Made by a program: the position numbers and the translations under genes
The notes under the pieces: generated by a model
What the model was told of the DNA's origin: nothing
Database searches by the model: none
The model's input: only the letters and a program-made list of their open reading frames with translations
In this document: positions 8,718 to 18,103 of the stretch, one piece after another
How positions within the stretch are numbered: the first letter of the stretch is position 1
Layout: every line of letters begins with the position of its first letter
Assembly (NCBI RefSeq): GCF_004214895.1
Contig: NZ_CP035952.1
Coordinates: forward strand, 1,808,501-1,872,500
DNA length: 64,000 nt
Direction: 5' to 3'
From: Pseudomonas tructae
GTDB lineage: Bacteria > Pseudomonadota > Gammaproteobacteria > Pseudomonadales > Pseudomonadaceae

Positions 8718-9569
8718 TCAATGCAGTTCGGTGTCTTCGCCGACTTTCAGCAGTTCCATCAGGCGCCCGGCCAGCGGGCCGATTTCCGGCAGCTTGCGGC
8801 GCTCCAGCGGGTTATCACGGAACGGCAGGTCGACAGTGATTTCTTCGATGATGGTGCCCGGGCGGGCGCTCATGACCAGCAGTCGGTCGGACATGGCAAT
8901 CGCCTCGACCAGGTCATGGGTGATGAACAGCGCGGTTTTTTTCTCTTCGAACAGCATCCGCGCCAGGTCCTGTTGCAGGATCATCTTGGTTTGCGCATCG
9001 AGGGCCGAGAACGGCTCGTCGAGGAACAGTACCTGCGGGTCGATGGCCAGGGTGCGGGCCAGGGCGGCGCGCTGGCGCATACCGCCCGACAACTGGAACG
9101 GGTAGTGGTCGGCAAAGCCTTGCAGGTGGCAGCGCTTGAGCAGATCTTCGGCAATCGGCTGGCGCTGGGCGGCGGGCATGCCCTGGATCTCCAGGCCCAG
9201 CTCGACGTTGCGACGGATGCTGCGCCAGGGCATCAGCAGGTCCTTTTGCAACATGAAGGCCACTTTGCGCACCGGCCCGACCACCGCCTCGCCGCCGACG
9301 AAGACTTCGCCTTCGCTGGGGCGGTACAGGCCGGAGCCCATGTTGAGGATGGTGCTTTTACCGCAACCGGACGGGCCGATGATTGACACCACTTCGCCGC
9401 GGCGGATCTTGAAGTTCACCTCGCGAATGGCGAAGGGCGCCTCGGCTTTGCCCTTGGCCGGGAAACATTTACCGACATTACGAAATTCGATTTCGGTCGG
9501 CTCCAGGTCTTCCTTGGAGTGCGGCGTATTCCATTGAGAGGGGATTGCGTACATCTCTTTCACAGCCAT
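8718..9569 (-). CDS. ABC transporter ATP-binding protein, NitT/TauT type
   Basis: A 283-aa ATPase with Walker A GPSGCGKST at about 64-72, signature LSGGM, Walker B VLFLDEP and H-loop ITHD. The order and sequence fit the TauB/SsuB group that energises organic-anion import. The N-terminal 20 residues before the domain are unusual in length. MYAIPSQW six residues in is an alternative start, so the first few residues are uncertain. It is the first gene of the minus-strand cluster. The AT-rich 300 bp upstream carries a palindrome and probable promoter. Confidence 0.92.
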   Translation of the reverse strand: MAVKEMYAIPSQWNTPHSKEDLEPTEIEFRNVGKCFPAKGKAEAPFAIREVNFKIRRGEVVSIIGPSGCGKSTILNMGSGLYRPSEGEVFVGGEAVVGPVRKVAFMLQKDLLMPWRSIRRNVELGLEIQGMPAAQRQPIAEDLLKRCHLQGFADHYPFQLSGGMRQRAALARTLAIDPQVLFLDEPFSALDAQTKMILQQDLARMLFEEKKTALFITHDLVEAIAMSDRLLVMSARPGTIIEEITVDLPFRDNPLERRKLPEIGPLAGRLMELLKVGEDTELH

Positions 9570-9710
9570 TGGGGAAGCTCTCTGGTCTGTTTTATAGGTG
9601 ATACGCCGTTTAGTGCATGAACAATGCCAGTTGTGTGGTAGCCCTGTATTATTTAAAAAATTCTTATTTATTAGTTACTTATAGGATTTAGGTAAAAACC
9701 GCGTTGTTTT

Positions 9711-9735
9711 ATATATGAAACAAAGTTTTCTATAT
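9711..9735. promoter_or_regulatory. 25-bp palindrome, candidate operator of the catabolic cluster
   Basis: Arms ATATATGAAAC and GTTTTCTATAT flank a 3-bp centre; 9 of 11 positions are complementary. It lies about 140-165 bp upstream of the ABC ATPase start, in an AT-rich stretch unlike its GC-rich surroundings, with TATAAG- and TATAAA-like hexamers downstream on the minus strand. A binding site for the cluster's IclR regulator is the obvious guess. This is inference. Confidence 0.45.
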
Positions 9736-9852
9736 GGCACGAAATTGCACAACAACTGCGCGTGGCAATTGTTGATGCAAGGTAAAGGGGCTTTTATCGG
9801 TAACGGAAGTGAAGGGCTGGTTTCATGGGTGAAACCAGAAAGCATCGCGGGG

Positions 9853-9882
9853 CTGTGGGAGCGAGCTTGCCCCGCGATCAGG
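9853..9882. repeat. REP-type palindromic repeat (single copy)
   Basis: A GTGGGAGCGAGCTTGCCCCGCG core just downstream of the EamA-type transporter stop. It is one substitution away from the copies at 12.7, 32.9, 45.1, 50.5, 54.3 and 62.5 kb in this window. Such elements lie between genes in pseudomonads and can act as 3' stabilising hairpins or transposon-related relics. Confidence 0.75.
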
Positions 9883-10762
9883 CACGAGCAGGCTTGAGCA
9901 CCAGCCACAACGCCACGGCAATCAGCAGCCCGCCATACAGGTGCGCCATCGACAGCGGCTCGTCCAGCAGCCAGGCACCCCACAGCACACCAAAGGCCGG
10001 GATCATGAAGGTGACGGTGCTGGATTTGACCGGGCCGATCTCGCTGATCAGGCGGAAGTACAGGATGTAGGCGAAGGCAGTACATACCAGCCCCAACCCC
10101 AGCAGCGACGCCCATACCTGCCAGCCACCCCAGCTTGCTGGCGGCTGGGTCAGCACGCTGTAGCTGAACAACGGCAACAGCAGCAAGGTTGCACCCAGCA
10201 TGCTGCCCAGGGCCGACAGCCGGCTGTCGAGGCCGCCTTGCTGGTCGAGCCAGCGCCGCGCCAGAAAGCCGGCCAGGCCGTAGCAGGCAGTTGCCGCCAG
10301 GCACGACAGGGCGCCCTGCATGAGCTTGGCATCAAACGCCACTGGGCCGGCGCCACTGAGAATGCCGACACCGAACAAACCGAGAAAGATGCCGCTGAGC
10401 TTGGCCGGGGTCATCGGCTCGCGAAAGCACAGTGCACCGATCAGCACGCCCATCAATGGCGTGGTGGCATTGAAGATTGCCGAGTAGCCGGCCGGCAATA
10501 CCTGGGCTGCCACTGAATACAGGGTGGCCGGGATCCCCGAGTTGATCATGCCCAGCACCAGGCAGGCCTTGAGCTTGCCGTTGAAGTCCCAGCTCACCCG
10601 TAGCAGGGCGAGTATTACCAACAGGCCGAGGCAGGCAATGGAGACGCGAAAGAACGCCGTGGGCAGGGTGCCAAGTACCGGCGCAATGATGCGCATGAAC
10701 AGAAAACTCGCCCCCCAGACAGCAGCAAGAATCAACAGGCGGGAAATGGCGATGGGGCTCAT
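9878..10762 (-). CDS. DMT/EamA-family transporter
   Basis: A 294-aa inner-membrane protein with about ten hydrophobic segments arranged as two EamA repeats. The second repeat contains the typical SSTVTFMIPAFGVLWG stretch, with the LDEP-type sequence following. Family members export amino acids or metabolites or provide drug tolerance. The substrate cannot be assigned. It is not obviously coupled to the catabolic cluster: about 300 bp and a REP element lie between, though both are on the minus strand. It is divergent from aceK. Confidence 0.9.
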   Translation of the reverse strand: MSPIAISRLLILAAVWGASFLFMRIIAPVLGTLPTAFFRVSIACLGLLVILALLRVSWDFNGKLKACLVLGMINSGIPATLYSVAAQVLPAGYSAIFNATTPLMGVLIGALCFREPMTPAKLSGIFLGLFGVGILSGAGPVAFDAKLMQGALSCLAATACYGLAGFLARRWLDQQGGLDSRLSALGSMLGATLLLLPLFSYSVLTQPPASWGGWQVWASLLGLGLVCTAFAYILYFRLISEIGPVKSSTVTFMIPAFGVLWGAWLLDEPLSMAHLYGGLLIAVALWLVLKPARA

Positions 10763-10947
10763 GGGCTCTCCGGGTCCTTTGGGGCAGGGCGCGAGTTTAC
10801 GTTACAAACCAGGCTGGGCTCTCTCCCTTTCTTGCGCTCGAATTCGCAGCGAAGCGAGTTTGGCCGATACAGCCGCGCCAACAGGCTTTCCCTGCCCGTG
10901 GCGACTGGCTAAGCTCAGGCTTTGACATTCCCGCAGAGGTCTGACGT

Positions 10948-12669
10948 ATGCCCCAGCAATGGCCGGCCGCCGATATCGCCCGGATGATCCTCGATGGCTT
11001 CGACGATTACCGCGAGCATTTCCGGCAGATCACCGACGGTGCCCGCGAGCGTTTCGAGCAGGCCCAGTGGCAACAGACCCAGAGCGCTTCGGCGGCGCGC
11101 ATCAACCTGTATGAGGAAAAAGTCAGCGAGGTCAGCGGCTGGCTGCATCAGGGCTTCGATGACCAGGTGCTGCTCGATGTGTCGTTGTGGCCACTGGTCA
11201 AGAGTGCCTATATAGGCCTGATTGACCCGCGCCTGGACGATGAACTGTCAGAAACCTGGTACAACTCGATCTTCTGCAGCCTGTTCAGCCATGACCTGAT
11301 CAGCGACGGCAGCATGTTCATCCATACCACCCGGCCTTCGTTGCGCAGCCATGAGCGGGCCGCGCAGACCCGCACCTACCGGCCAGAGAGCAGCCTCGGT
11401 GGGTTGCTGGCGCAGGTCTTTGCCGACTATCGCTTCGATGTGCCCTATGCGGACCTTGCCGGTGACCTGGCGCGCCTTGAAGGGCAATTGCGTGAAAACC
11501 TGCCGGACTGGGTGTGCAAGGACCCGGCCCTGGCTGTGGAACTGTTTTCGTCGGTGCTGTACCGCAACAAGGGCGCCTACCTGGTCGGGCGCCTGTACAC
11601 CCAGGACGAGCAATGGCCGCTGGTGATCCCGCTGCTGCACCGCGAAGGCCATGGCATCGAGATCGATGTGCTGATCACTGACGAAGCCGAGGTGTCGATC
11701 ATCTTCTCCTTCACCCGTTCCTATTTCATGGTCGACGTGCCGGTACCGGCCGAGTTCGTCGGCTTTCTCAAACGCATCCTGCCGGGTAAGCATATTGCCG
11801 AGTTGTACACCTCGATCGGTTTCTACAAGCACGGCAAGTCGGAGTTCTATCGGGCGCTGATCAACCACCTGGCGGGTACCGATGACCGTTTCATCATGGC
11901 CCCGGGCGTGCGTGGCATGGTCATGAGCGTGTTCACCCTGCCGGGCTTCAACACCGTGTTCAAGATCATCAAGGACCGCTTCTCGCCATCGAAGAACGTC
12001 GACCGCGCCACGGTGATCGAAAAGTACCGGCTGGTAAAAAGCGTCGACCGCGTCGGGCGCATGGCCGATACCCAGGAGTTCTCCGATTTCCGCTTCCCCT
12101 TGAGCAAGTTCGAGCCCGAGTGCCTGGCCGAGCTGCTGGAGGTGGCGCCGTCCACGGTCGAAGTGCACGGCGACACCGTGCTGATTCGCCACTGCTGGAC
12201 CGAGCGGCGCATGACCCCGCTCAACCTTTACCTGGAAAACGCCAATGACGCCCAGGTGCGCGAAGCCCTGGAAGATTACGGCTTGGCGATCAAGCAGTTG
12301 GCAGCGGCGAATATTTTCCCGGGTGACATGCTGTTGAAGAACTTCGGTGTTACCCGTCACGGGCGGGTGGTGTTCTACGATTACGACGAGATCTGTTTTC
12401 TTACGGAAGTCAATTTCCGCTACATCCCGCCACCGCGCACGCCGGAGGATGAAATGGCCTCCGAGCCCTGGTACTCGATCGGGCCGCTGGATGTATTCCC
12501 TGAAGAGTTCCCGCCGTTCCTGTTTGCCGATAGCGGCCAGCGTCGGCTGTTCAACCAGTTGCATGGCGAGCTGTACGATGCCGACTACTGGAAAAGTCTG
12601 CAGACGGCGATTCGTGGCGGCAAGGTGATCGATGTGTTCCCGTACCGGCGCAAGTGCCGGGAGAGCTGA
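10948..12669 (+). CDS. aceK: Isocitrate dehydrogenase kinase/phosphatase
   Basis: A 573-aa AceK protein matching the family's usual length. It phosphorylates or dephosphorylates isocitrate dehydrogenase to route carbon into the glyoxylate bypass during growth on acetate or fatty acids. The conserved ATP-binding region around [12 protein letters not shown], the segment [17 protein letters not shown] and the catalytic FYDYDE motif near the C-terminal third are present. It is monocistronic, starting at an ATG 27 nt after the GGCTAAGC hinge. A REP pair and a convergent lipoprotein gene follow. The fatty-acid genes at 27-33 kb may share physiological demand for it. Confidence 0.97.
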   Translation: MPQQWPAADIARMILDGFDDYREHFRQITDGARERFEQAQWQQTQSASAARINLYEEKVSEVSGWLHQGFDDQVLLDVSLWPLVKSAYIGLIDPRLDDELSETWYNSIFCSLFSHDLISDGSMFIHTTRPSLRSHERAAQTRTYRPESSLGGLLAQVFADYRFDVPYADLAGDLARLEGQLRENLPDWVCKDPALAVELFSSVLYRNKGAYLVGRLYTQDEQWPLVIPLLHREGHGIEIDVLITDEAEVSIIFSFTRSYFMVDVPVPAEFVGFLKRILPGKHIAELYTSIGFYKHGKSEFYRALINHLAGTDDRFIMAPGVRGMVMSVFTLPGFNTVFKIIKDRFSPSKNVDRATVIEKYRLVKSVDRVGRMADTQEFSDFRFPLSKFEPECLAELLEVAPSTVEVHGDTVLIRHCWTERRMTPLNLYLENANDAQVREALEDYGLAIKQLAAANIFPGDMLLKNFGVTRHGRVVFYDYDEICFLTEVNFRYIPPPRTPEDEMASEPWYSIGPLDVFPEEFPPFLFADSGQRRLFNQLHGELYDADYWKSLQTAIRGGKVIDVFPYRRKCRES

Positions 12670-12742
12670 AACAGAAAGGGCTTGCAGCGAATCTTGTGGG
12701 AGCAACTGTCTTGCACAGCTTTTTAGAAGCTGGCGAGATCCG

Positions 12743-12852
12743 TGTGGGAGCGGGCTTGCCCCGCGATTCGTGCGCGAAGCGGTCGTAATCCAGGCTCCGC
12801 CTGCAGTGCTGGCTGCACTGGCTTCATCGCGGGGCAAGCCCGCTCCCACAGG
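12743..12852. repeat. Inverted pair of REP elements
   Basis: A REP core at about 12743-12768 and its reverse complement at about 12826-12852 flank a 57-bp GC-rich spacer between aceK and the convergent lipoprotein gene. The opposed orientation allows a long stem-loop that could end or stabilise both transcripts. Confidence 0.8.
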
Positions 12853-12874
12853 AGGGATGAGGTGATTCAGGGGT

Positions 12875-13744
12875 TCAACCCTTCAAACACTTCAACTCAC
12901 TGAAACTCTGCCGCACCTGCCCAAGTTTGCGTTCCAGGTGCTGGCGTTGCAGCTCGCTGCTCTGCGCCATCACGTCCACCAGCAGCCGCCGTGCCTCTTG
13001 CTCGGTACGCTGGAAGGCGATGCGGTATTCCGGGGTCCACAGGCTTTCGCGCTTTTTCAGAAGAATGTCCAGGCGTGGCTCGAAGCTGTCGCTGTGACGC
13101 TGGTCCATGGCCGCACTGAATTGCGCCTGCCAATGGGCACGGTTGGCAATCCATTGGCGATTCTGTTCGCCCAGGCCTTGGGACCAGGTCATGACCCGCA
13201 ACTTCTGTTGCGGGCTGAGTTCACCCAGCCAGGTGCTCAGGCGCTGTTCCATGCGCTCGGCACGCCGTTCGATCTGCCGCGACAGGGGGGTGTCGACGTA
13301 CTTGGCCTGACGTTCACGGATGTCGTCGGCAAAGGCCTGGCGCATTTCCCGCACCTGCTCATCATCCATGCTGCGCAACAGTTCGGCAGCCGAGGGGGTG
13401 ATCTGCTCGGCGACCTTGGCAATCGCTTGGCGGGCCTGCTCGGTGCGTAGTTGCAACTGCTGGTCGGTCACGCTGTTGCTGGCGACCATCGCCTGGATTT
13501 CGTCGATCCAGGTCAGGTAAGCCGGCAACTGTGTACGGCAATGCCAGGCCAGTTGCTGCTTGAGCCGTTCATTGAGCCAGGTTTTCTGCTGGCGGTTCAT
13601 GCTCAGGTAGTCGTTCAATGACCAGGGCACCAGCATGTCGAGGTTGCGGTAGGCCAGGTCGATACGGTTGCAGGCGATCACCAGCAAGGCCGATATCACC
13701 AGCAACACAACGGTGCGCAGGTACTTGGACAGGCAGGCGTACAT
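12875..13744 (-). CDS. DUF6279-type lipoprotein
   Basis: A 289-aa protein with a lipoprotein signal: hydrophobic segment VVLLVISALLVIAC ending in a lipobox Cys at about residue 25. The mature part is helix-rich and charged, starting NRIDLAYRNLDMLVPWSL, with many Arg/Gln residues and likely coiled-coil stretches. This resembles the conserved Pseudomonas family DUF6279, whose function is unknown to me. It is probably anchored in the outer membrane, as no Asp follows the Cys. It is monocistronic, divergent from the CvfB-like gene and convergent with aceK. Confidence 0.85.
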   Translation of the reverse strand: MYACLSKYLRTVVLLVISALLVIACNRIDLAYRNLDMLVPWSLNDYLSMNRQQKTWLNERLKQQLAWHCRTQLPAYLTWIDEIQAMVASNSVTDQQLQLRTEQARQAIAKVAEQITPSAAELLRSMDDEQVREMRQAFADDIRERQAKYVDTPLSRQIERRAERMEQRLSTWLGELSPQQKLRVMTWSQGLGEQNRQWIANRAHWQAQFSAAMDQRHSDSFEPRLDILLKKRESLWTPEYRIAFQRTEQEARRLLVDVMAQSSELQRQHLERKLGQVRQSFSELKCLKG

Positions 13745-13890
13745 GAGCGAATCCTTGCGAAGGCTTGCTTGTCTTTATAGAACAGGGCAAAGCTGTGCGG
13801 TTCATTTTGCTGACAGGCCGTCATCGGCAACCGGGCGCAATCGCCACTTGAGGTGTAGAATGCCCCGCTCGCAACGAGGATTTTTCGGAA

Positions 13891-14727
13891 ATGGCTTTAG
13901 TTGGGCGTTACAACACTTTGCAAGTGGTCAAGCACACGGACTTCGGTCTGTACCTGGACGGCGGGGCGGACGGCGAAATTCTGCTGCCGAACCGTTACAT
14001 CCCCAAGGACACGCCCACCGAGGTCGAAGACTGGCTGAACGTCTTTGTCTACCTCGACAGCGAAGACAAGCTGATCGCCACCACGGAAAAGACCAAGTTG
14101 CAGGTCGGCGAATTCGCCAGCCTCAAGGTCAAAGAGATCAACAGCATCGGCATTTTCCTCGATTGGGGCCTGCCCAAGGACCTGCTGATGCCGTACTCCG
14201 AAGAAAAACGCCAGATGAAGGCCGGCGAGTACTGCGTGGTGCACGCTTATCTCGATAAGCGCACCCGCCGCATCACCGCCACTGCGCGCCTGGACCGGTA
14301 CCTGGACAAGCTGCCAGCGACCTACGCGGTTGGCCAGGAAGTCGACTTGCTGGTAGTCGAAGAAACCCCGATGGGCTTCAAGGCGATCATCAATAACAAG
14401 CACTGGGGCCTGATCCACAAGAACGAAGTGTTCAAGTTCCTGCGTTCGGGCAAGCAGGAGAAGGGCTACATCAAGGAGCTGCGCAGCGACGGCAAGATTG
14501 CCCTGAGCCTGCAGCCCATTGGCCAGGACCTGGCCAACAGCCTGCACGACAAGATCCTCGCCAAGCTCAAGGACGCCAACGGCGTATTGCCGGTCAGCGA
14601 CAAGAGCGACCCGCAGTTGATCAGCGACCTGTTCGGGGTCAGCAAGGGCAACTTCAAGAAGGCCATCGGTGCCTTGTACAAGGATGGCCGCATCGTCATC
14701 CACGCCGACCGCATCGAACTGGCCTGA
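13891..14727 (+). CDS. CvfB/YitL-family S1-like RNA-binding protein
   Basis: A 278-aa protein with tandem S1-like OB folds and a C-terminal winged-helix domain. The beginning VGRYNTLQVVKHTDFGLYLD is the first S1 repeat, a second starts near KVKEINSIGIFLDWG, and a third is near LLVVEETPMGFKAI. The tail DLFGVSKGNFKKAIGALYKDG matches the winged helix of CvfB. Members bind RNA and influence virulence or stress gene expression in other bacteria. The start ATG at 13891 follows a short GAGGAT ribosome-binding site. It appears monocistronic and converges with the next gene at exactly adjacent stops. Confidence 0.9.
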   Translation: MALVGRYNTLQVVKHTDFGLYLDGGADGEILLPNRYIPKDTPTEVEDWLNVFVYLDSEDKLIATTEKTKLQVGEFASLKVKEINSIGIFLDWGLPKDLLMPYSEEKRQMKAGEYCVVHAYLDKRTRRITATARLDRYLDKLPATYAVGQEVDLLVVEETPMGFKAIINNKHWGLIHKNEVFKFLRSGKQEKGYIKELRSDGKIALSLQPIGQDLANSLHDKILAKLKDANGVLPVSDKSDPQLISDLFGVSKGNFKKAIGALYKDGRIVIHADRIELA

Positions 14728-15111
14728 TCAGACCTGCTTGAAGCCTGCGAATTTCAGGTTTTCACCGCCTGGGCGCAGGTCTTCGAGCAGCGAGTCGCGA
14801 TCGGCGCTCAGCGCCAGGCTGAAGGTCGAGCGACGCTTGCCGGGTTTGCGCAATTCCATTTTTTCCTGATGGGCCTTGAGGAAATTCACCGGCACCTTCA
14901 AGTGCTGCAGCTCATCGGTCTCTGGGGTGTGCAGCAGCAGGTTGACCCAGTCGGCCGTGCCTTTGCGCAATACCAGCTTCACCGGTACATCAAACCACCA
15001 CAGGCTGCGCTTGGTGTCGAGCACGGCAAACAGGGTGTTGTCGCTGGTGAGCACCGCTCTTTCCAGTTCCTGGTTGCGGCGGGCAATGGCGGTGGGTTTG
15101 TCGAGTTTCAT
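14728..15111 (-). CDS. Conserved hypothetical protein
   Basis: A 127-aa cytoplasmic protein without signal peptide or membrane segment. It begins MKLDKPTAIARRNQELERA and contains a beta-rich middle (WWFDVPVKLVL) and a C-terminal FSLALSADRDSLLEDLRPGG. I do not recognise a domain. It ends directly next to the convergent CvfB-like gene, with no space for an independent terminator. Codon usage looks native. Confidence 0.75.
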   Translation of the reverse strand: MKLDKPTAIARRNQELERAVLTSDNTLFAVLDTKRSLWWFDVPVKLVLRKGTADWVNLLLHTPETDELQHLKVPVNFLKAHQEKMELRKPGKRRSTFSLALSADRDSLLEDLRPGGENLKFAGFKQV

Positions 15112-15311
15112 GCAGGTTCCTACGGGTGACGCTTGAAAGGTCGCTTATTGTGCTGGGATTGGCATGAAACATAAAGCCGCCGTCGCGCGTGCTGACTACG
15201 ATGGAACTTTTCGTCGGGTTTGATATCAATTTGATGGCGCGCAAATGCGCCGTCCCTTCGAAATGTTCGAACAGCGCCGGGCTGCTCCCGGCAACTCAAG
15301 GAAGACCGTCG

Positions 15312-15728
15312 ATGAGAGTTGTGATTGCCCTGCTGTTGATGCTCAGTGGCTACGCCTATGCAGGGTGCGGCAGTATCGGTGACGCTGACCAGCGTGCTTA
15401 CTGTTATGCCCGCGAAGGGGGCTCGTGTGGGAGTATCAATAACCGCGATTTGCGTGCCGCCTGTGATGCTGAAACCCAGGGCGGCAGCTGTGGATCCATC
15501 GCTGATCGCGATCAGCGCGCCTACTGCGATGCCAAGAAAGGCGGCAGTTGCGGGAGTATCGGCAATCGGGACTTGCGTGCCGCCTGTGATGCAGAAACCC
15601 AGGGCGGCAGCTGTGGCTCCATTGGTGACCGTGACCAGCGTGCCTACTGTGATGCCATGAAAGGCGGCAGTTGCGGCAGCATCGATGACCGCGACCTGCG
15701 TGCCCAGTGTGATGCCATGAAACACTGA
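15312..15728 (+). CDS. Secreted cysteine-rich tandem-repeat protein
   Basis: A 138-aa protein with a short signal peptide (MRVVIALLLMLSGYAYA). The rest is six tandem repeats of 19-21 residues with the consensus GSCGSIxxRDxRAxCDA. Types alternate: DQRAYCDA..KG in repeats 1, 3, 5 and DLRAxCDA in repeats 2, 4, 6. Each repeat has two Cys, about 12 in all, suggesting disulfides or metal binding in the periplasm or outside the cell. Repeat borders fall near 15363, 15420, 15483, 15543, 15606 and 15666. The ATG at 15312 is chosen because it starts the signal peptide, so the upstream in-frame extension is rejected. Function is unknown. Confidence 0.8.
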   Translation: MRVVIALLLMLSGYAYAGCGSIGDADQRAYCYAREGGSCGSINNRDLRAACDAETQGGSCGSIADRDQRAYCDAKKGGSCGSIGNRDLRAACDAETQGGSCGSIGDRDQRAYCDAMKGGSCGSIDDRDLRAQCDAMKH

Positions 15729-15835
15729 TCCCGCTGTTTCGCCACCCGGAAAATAATTGAAACTCTCCTGACAGGCCACGGGTCCACAGACTGTCGACGC
15801 TGACAGCGTGTTACTTCCCCTTCAGGAGAATTCCC

Positions 15836-16015
15836 ATGAGTGGCACTAAAGATAAAGTCAAAGGCATGGCCAACGAGGCCGTTGGCAACATCAAGCAAGG
15901 TGTTGGCAAGGTTACCGACAATGACCGGCTGCGCGCCGAAGGCGAGCTGCAGGAGCGCAAAGGCGAAGCCCAGCAGGTGGTCGGCAAGGTCAAGGATGCC
16001 GTGAAGAAGCCTTGA
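15836..16015 (+). CDS. CsbD-family stress protein
   Basis: A 59-aa hydrophilic protein of the CsbD/YjbJ type: [20 protein letters not shown] followed by a second [13 protein letters not shown] half. Such proteins are abundant under stress and stationary phase in many bacteria, with no defined biochemical role. An AGGAG ribosome-binding site lies 7-8 nt before the ATG. A perfect 10-bp-arm hairpin follows at 16039-16060. Confidence 0.9.
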   Translation: MSGTKDKVKGMANEAVGNIKQGVGKVTDNDRLRAEGELQERKGEAQQVVGKVKDAVKKP

Positions 16016-16038
16016 GCTCTGTGCGCGCGCTCAGAACG

Positions 16039-16060
16039 ACGGCCATCCCAGGATGGCCGT
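16039..16060 (+). terminator. Probable terminator after csbD-like gene
   Basis: Perfect inverted repeat ACGGCCATCC / GGATGGCCGT with a 2-nt centre, 23 nt after the stop. The following T-run is weak (TGTGCT), so termination efficiency is uncertain. Confidence 0.55.
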
Positions 16061-16183
16061 TGTGCTATCTGCGCCAATCAATCGCAACTGTGAGGCGATC
16101 GTCGTTTAGACTTCAGCTCAGAACCTGTCCGACAAGTGTTTGAGGAGCCCCGCCATGACCCTCGAGCAGCGAAAGGAGACGCC

Positions 16184-17170
16184 ATGATTTTCCCCGACCT
16201 GCGCGGCTTGCCGTTGCACCGCGTGCTGGTGCGCACCGTGAAGGAATTTCTCGATGACGAGATGTCCACTTATGCCTCGGCACTGGCCTACCAGATGCTG
16301 TTTTCGCTATTTCCCTTCCTGCTGTTCCTGATTGCCCTGATCGGTTTTCTGCACTTGCCGGACTTCTTCTCCTGGCTGCGCCTGCAGTCCGAGCTGGTCC
16401 TGCCCCCCCAGGCGCTGGAGCAGGTCAACCCGGTGATCGACCAATTGCAGCAATCCAAGGGCGGGCTGCTTTCGGTGGGTATCGTCATCGCCCTGTGGAC
16501 CGCGTCTGCCGGCGTGCGGTTGATGATGAGCGCGATGAATGCGGCCTATGACGTGGTTGAAGGGCGCCCGCCGTGGAAGCGCATTCCGCTGTCGGTCATC
16601 TATACCGTCGGCATCGCCGGCATGCTCCTGGCTGCAGCGGCGCTGATGGTACTGGGGCCGCAGGTCATGGAGTGGATTGCCTCGCAAATCGGCATGCAGG
16701 AGTTCATCGTCACCCTGTGGACGGTGCTGCGCTGGCCGGCGATCATCATCCTGATGATGGTCGCGGTGGCGCTGATCTACTACGTCATGCCCGATGTGAA
16801 GCAGAAGTTTCGCTTCATCACCCCGGGTTCGGTGCTGGCAGTGGTGGTGTGGATCATTGCGTCGCTGGGCTTTGGTTACTACGTCAAGACCTTCGCTGAC
16901 TACAACGCGATGTACGGCAGTATCGGCGCGATCATTGTCCTGCTGCTGTATTTTTACATTTCCGCTGCCGTGTTGCTGTTGGGCGCGGAGATGAATGCGG
17001 TGATCGAGCACATGTCCGAGGAAGGCAAGAACCCCGGTGAAAAAGACTTTGCGGGTGAGGGCCAGGGGCATGATAAAAAGCATGTTTCCGGGCTTGGCCG
17101 TGATCATTCGCTCGATCATGAGACCACGCCTGCCAGCGAACCCCTGAGTCGAAGCCAGCATGATTCATGA
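16184..17170 (+). CDS. YihY/BrkB-family inner-membrane protein
   Basis: A 328-aa integral membrane protein with about six transmembrane segments and the family's Tyr-rich start ([16 protein letters not shown]) near residue 30. Members are of unclear function; the old label ribonuclease BN was an error in the family's history. The ATG at 16184 (MIFPDLRG) is preferred because AAAGGAG precedes it by 7 nt. The charged, His/Asp-rich C-terminal tail (about 50 residues) overlaps the deformylase start by 11 nt, implying translational coupling. Confidence 0.9.
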   Translation: MIFPDLRGLPLHRVLVRTVKEFLDDEMSTYASALAYQMLFSLFPFLLFLIALIGFLHLPDFFSWLRLQSELVLPPQALEQVNPVIDQLQQSKGGLLSVGIVIALWTASAGVRLMMSAMNAAYDVVEGRPPWKRIPLSVIYTVGIAGMLLAAAALMVLGPQVMEWIASQIGMQEFIVTLWTVLRWPAIIILMMVAVALIYYVMPDVKQKFRFITPGSVLAVVVWIIASLGFGYYVKTFADYNAMYGSIGAIIVLLLYFYISAAVLLLGAEMNAVIEHMSEEGKNPGEKDFAGEGQGHDKKHVSGLGRDHSLDHETTPASEPLSRSQHDS

Positions 17171-17699
17171 CATTCTGAAAATGGGCGATGAGCGTTTACT
17201 GCGCATTGCCCCGCCCGTGCCGGCGCACATGATCGGCAGCGCCGAGCTTGAGCGGCTGATTGCCGACATGTTCGAAACCATGGCGCATGTCGGCGGTGTT
17301 GGCCTGGCAGCGCCGCAGATCGGCATCGACCTGCAACTGGTGATCTTTGGCTTTGAGCGCAGTGAGCGTTATCCGGATGCCGAGGCGGTGCCGCGCACCA
17401 TTCTGCTCAATCCGCTGATCACGCCGTTGGGTAGCGAGGTCGAGGACGGTTGGGAAGGCTGCCTTTCGGTGCCGGGGCTGCGCGGTGTGGTGCCGCGCTT
17501 CCAGCGGATTCGCTACGAAGGCATCGATCCCCAGGGGCAGCCGATAATGCGCAATGCCGAGGGCTTTCATGCGCGGGTGGTGCAGCATGAGTGCGACCAC
17601 CTGATCGGCCGCCTGTACCCCTCGCGTATCCACGACTTCAGCCGCTTTGGTTATACCGAAGTGCTGTTTCCCGGGCTGGACTCGGCCAGCGACGACTGA
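17160..17699 (+). CDS. def: Peptide deformylase (accessory copy)
   Basis: A 179-aa deformylase that removes the N-formyl group from nascent proteins. All three motifs are present: [10 protein letters not shown] (46-55), EGCLSVP with metal ligand Cys101, and QHECDHL with ligands His143 and His147 and catalytic Glu144. It is not beside fmt, so it is probably the second deformylase of a pseudomonad rather than the main fmt-linked one. It overlaps the YihY gene by 11 nt and its last 49 nt overlap the convergent acetyltransferase gene. Confidence 0.94.
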   Translation: MIHDILKMGDERLLRIAPPVPAHMIGSAELERLIADMFETMAHVGGVGLAAPQIGIDLQLVIFGFERSERYPDAEAVPRTILLNPLITPLGSEVEDGWEGCLSVPGLRGVVPRFQRIRYEGIDPQGQPIMRNAEGFHARVVQHECDHLIGRLYPSRIHDFSRFGYTEVLFPGLDSASDD

Positions 17700-18103
17700 A
17701 CCCGCACCATCGCCAGCAGTGGCTTGCTGCGTTGATAGCGGGCCAGGCGCTCGGCCAGCGGTGCGGGCAGGGCGTCGGTGCTGCTGAACCCCTGCCGGGC
17801 ATAGAAATTCGCCAGTTGCGGATGGCAGAACAGCCAGACGCTCCCGTGCAATTCATCCAGCGCCGCCGCGATCAGTTGCCGGGCGACCTGTTGGCCGCGC
17901 CAGAGGGGCGCGACGAACAGCCCGGTCAGCCAGTGGCCGCCTGGCACTTCACTCAGGCACAAGGCGGCGACGATTTCGTCGGCCCTGGCGACCCAAAGCT
18001 GGCCCTGAGCGGCTGCGCGCATGGGCGAACCCTGGTTTCGGTAAAATTTGTTCAGCAAGGGCCGCTCAACGGCGAGCAACGGGCAATAGCGCAACAGGGT
18101 CAC
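17651..18103 (-). CDS. GNAT-family N-acetyltransferase
   Basis: A 150-aa GNAT protein. The acetyl-CoA pyrophosphate loop appears as [15 protein letters not shown] near residues 69-83, following a beta-strand [10 protein letters not shown], and NFYARQGF is the conserved C-terminal motif. The substrate is unknown. Its 3' end overlaps the convergent deformylase gene by 49 nt, which is unusual for two apparently intact genes. The final residues ([14 protein letters not shown]) are low complexity and encoded within the overlap. Confidence 0.85.
   Translation of the reverse strand: MTLLRYCPLLAVERPLLNKFYRNQGSPMRAAAQGQLWVARADEIVAALCLSEVPGGHWLTGLFVAPLWRGQQVARQLIAAALDELHGSVWLFCHPQLANFYARQGFSSTDALPAPLAERLARYQRSKPLLAMVRVQSSLAESSPGNSTSV

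Noticed and set aside
9735..9750. Sigma-54 promoter-like TGGCAC...TTGCA on the plus strand
   Set aside because: The GG-to-GC spacing is 9, not the required 10, and no plus-strand gene lies downstream.
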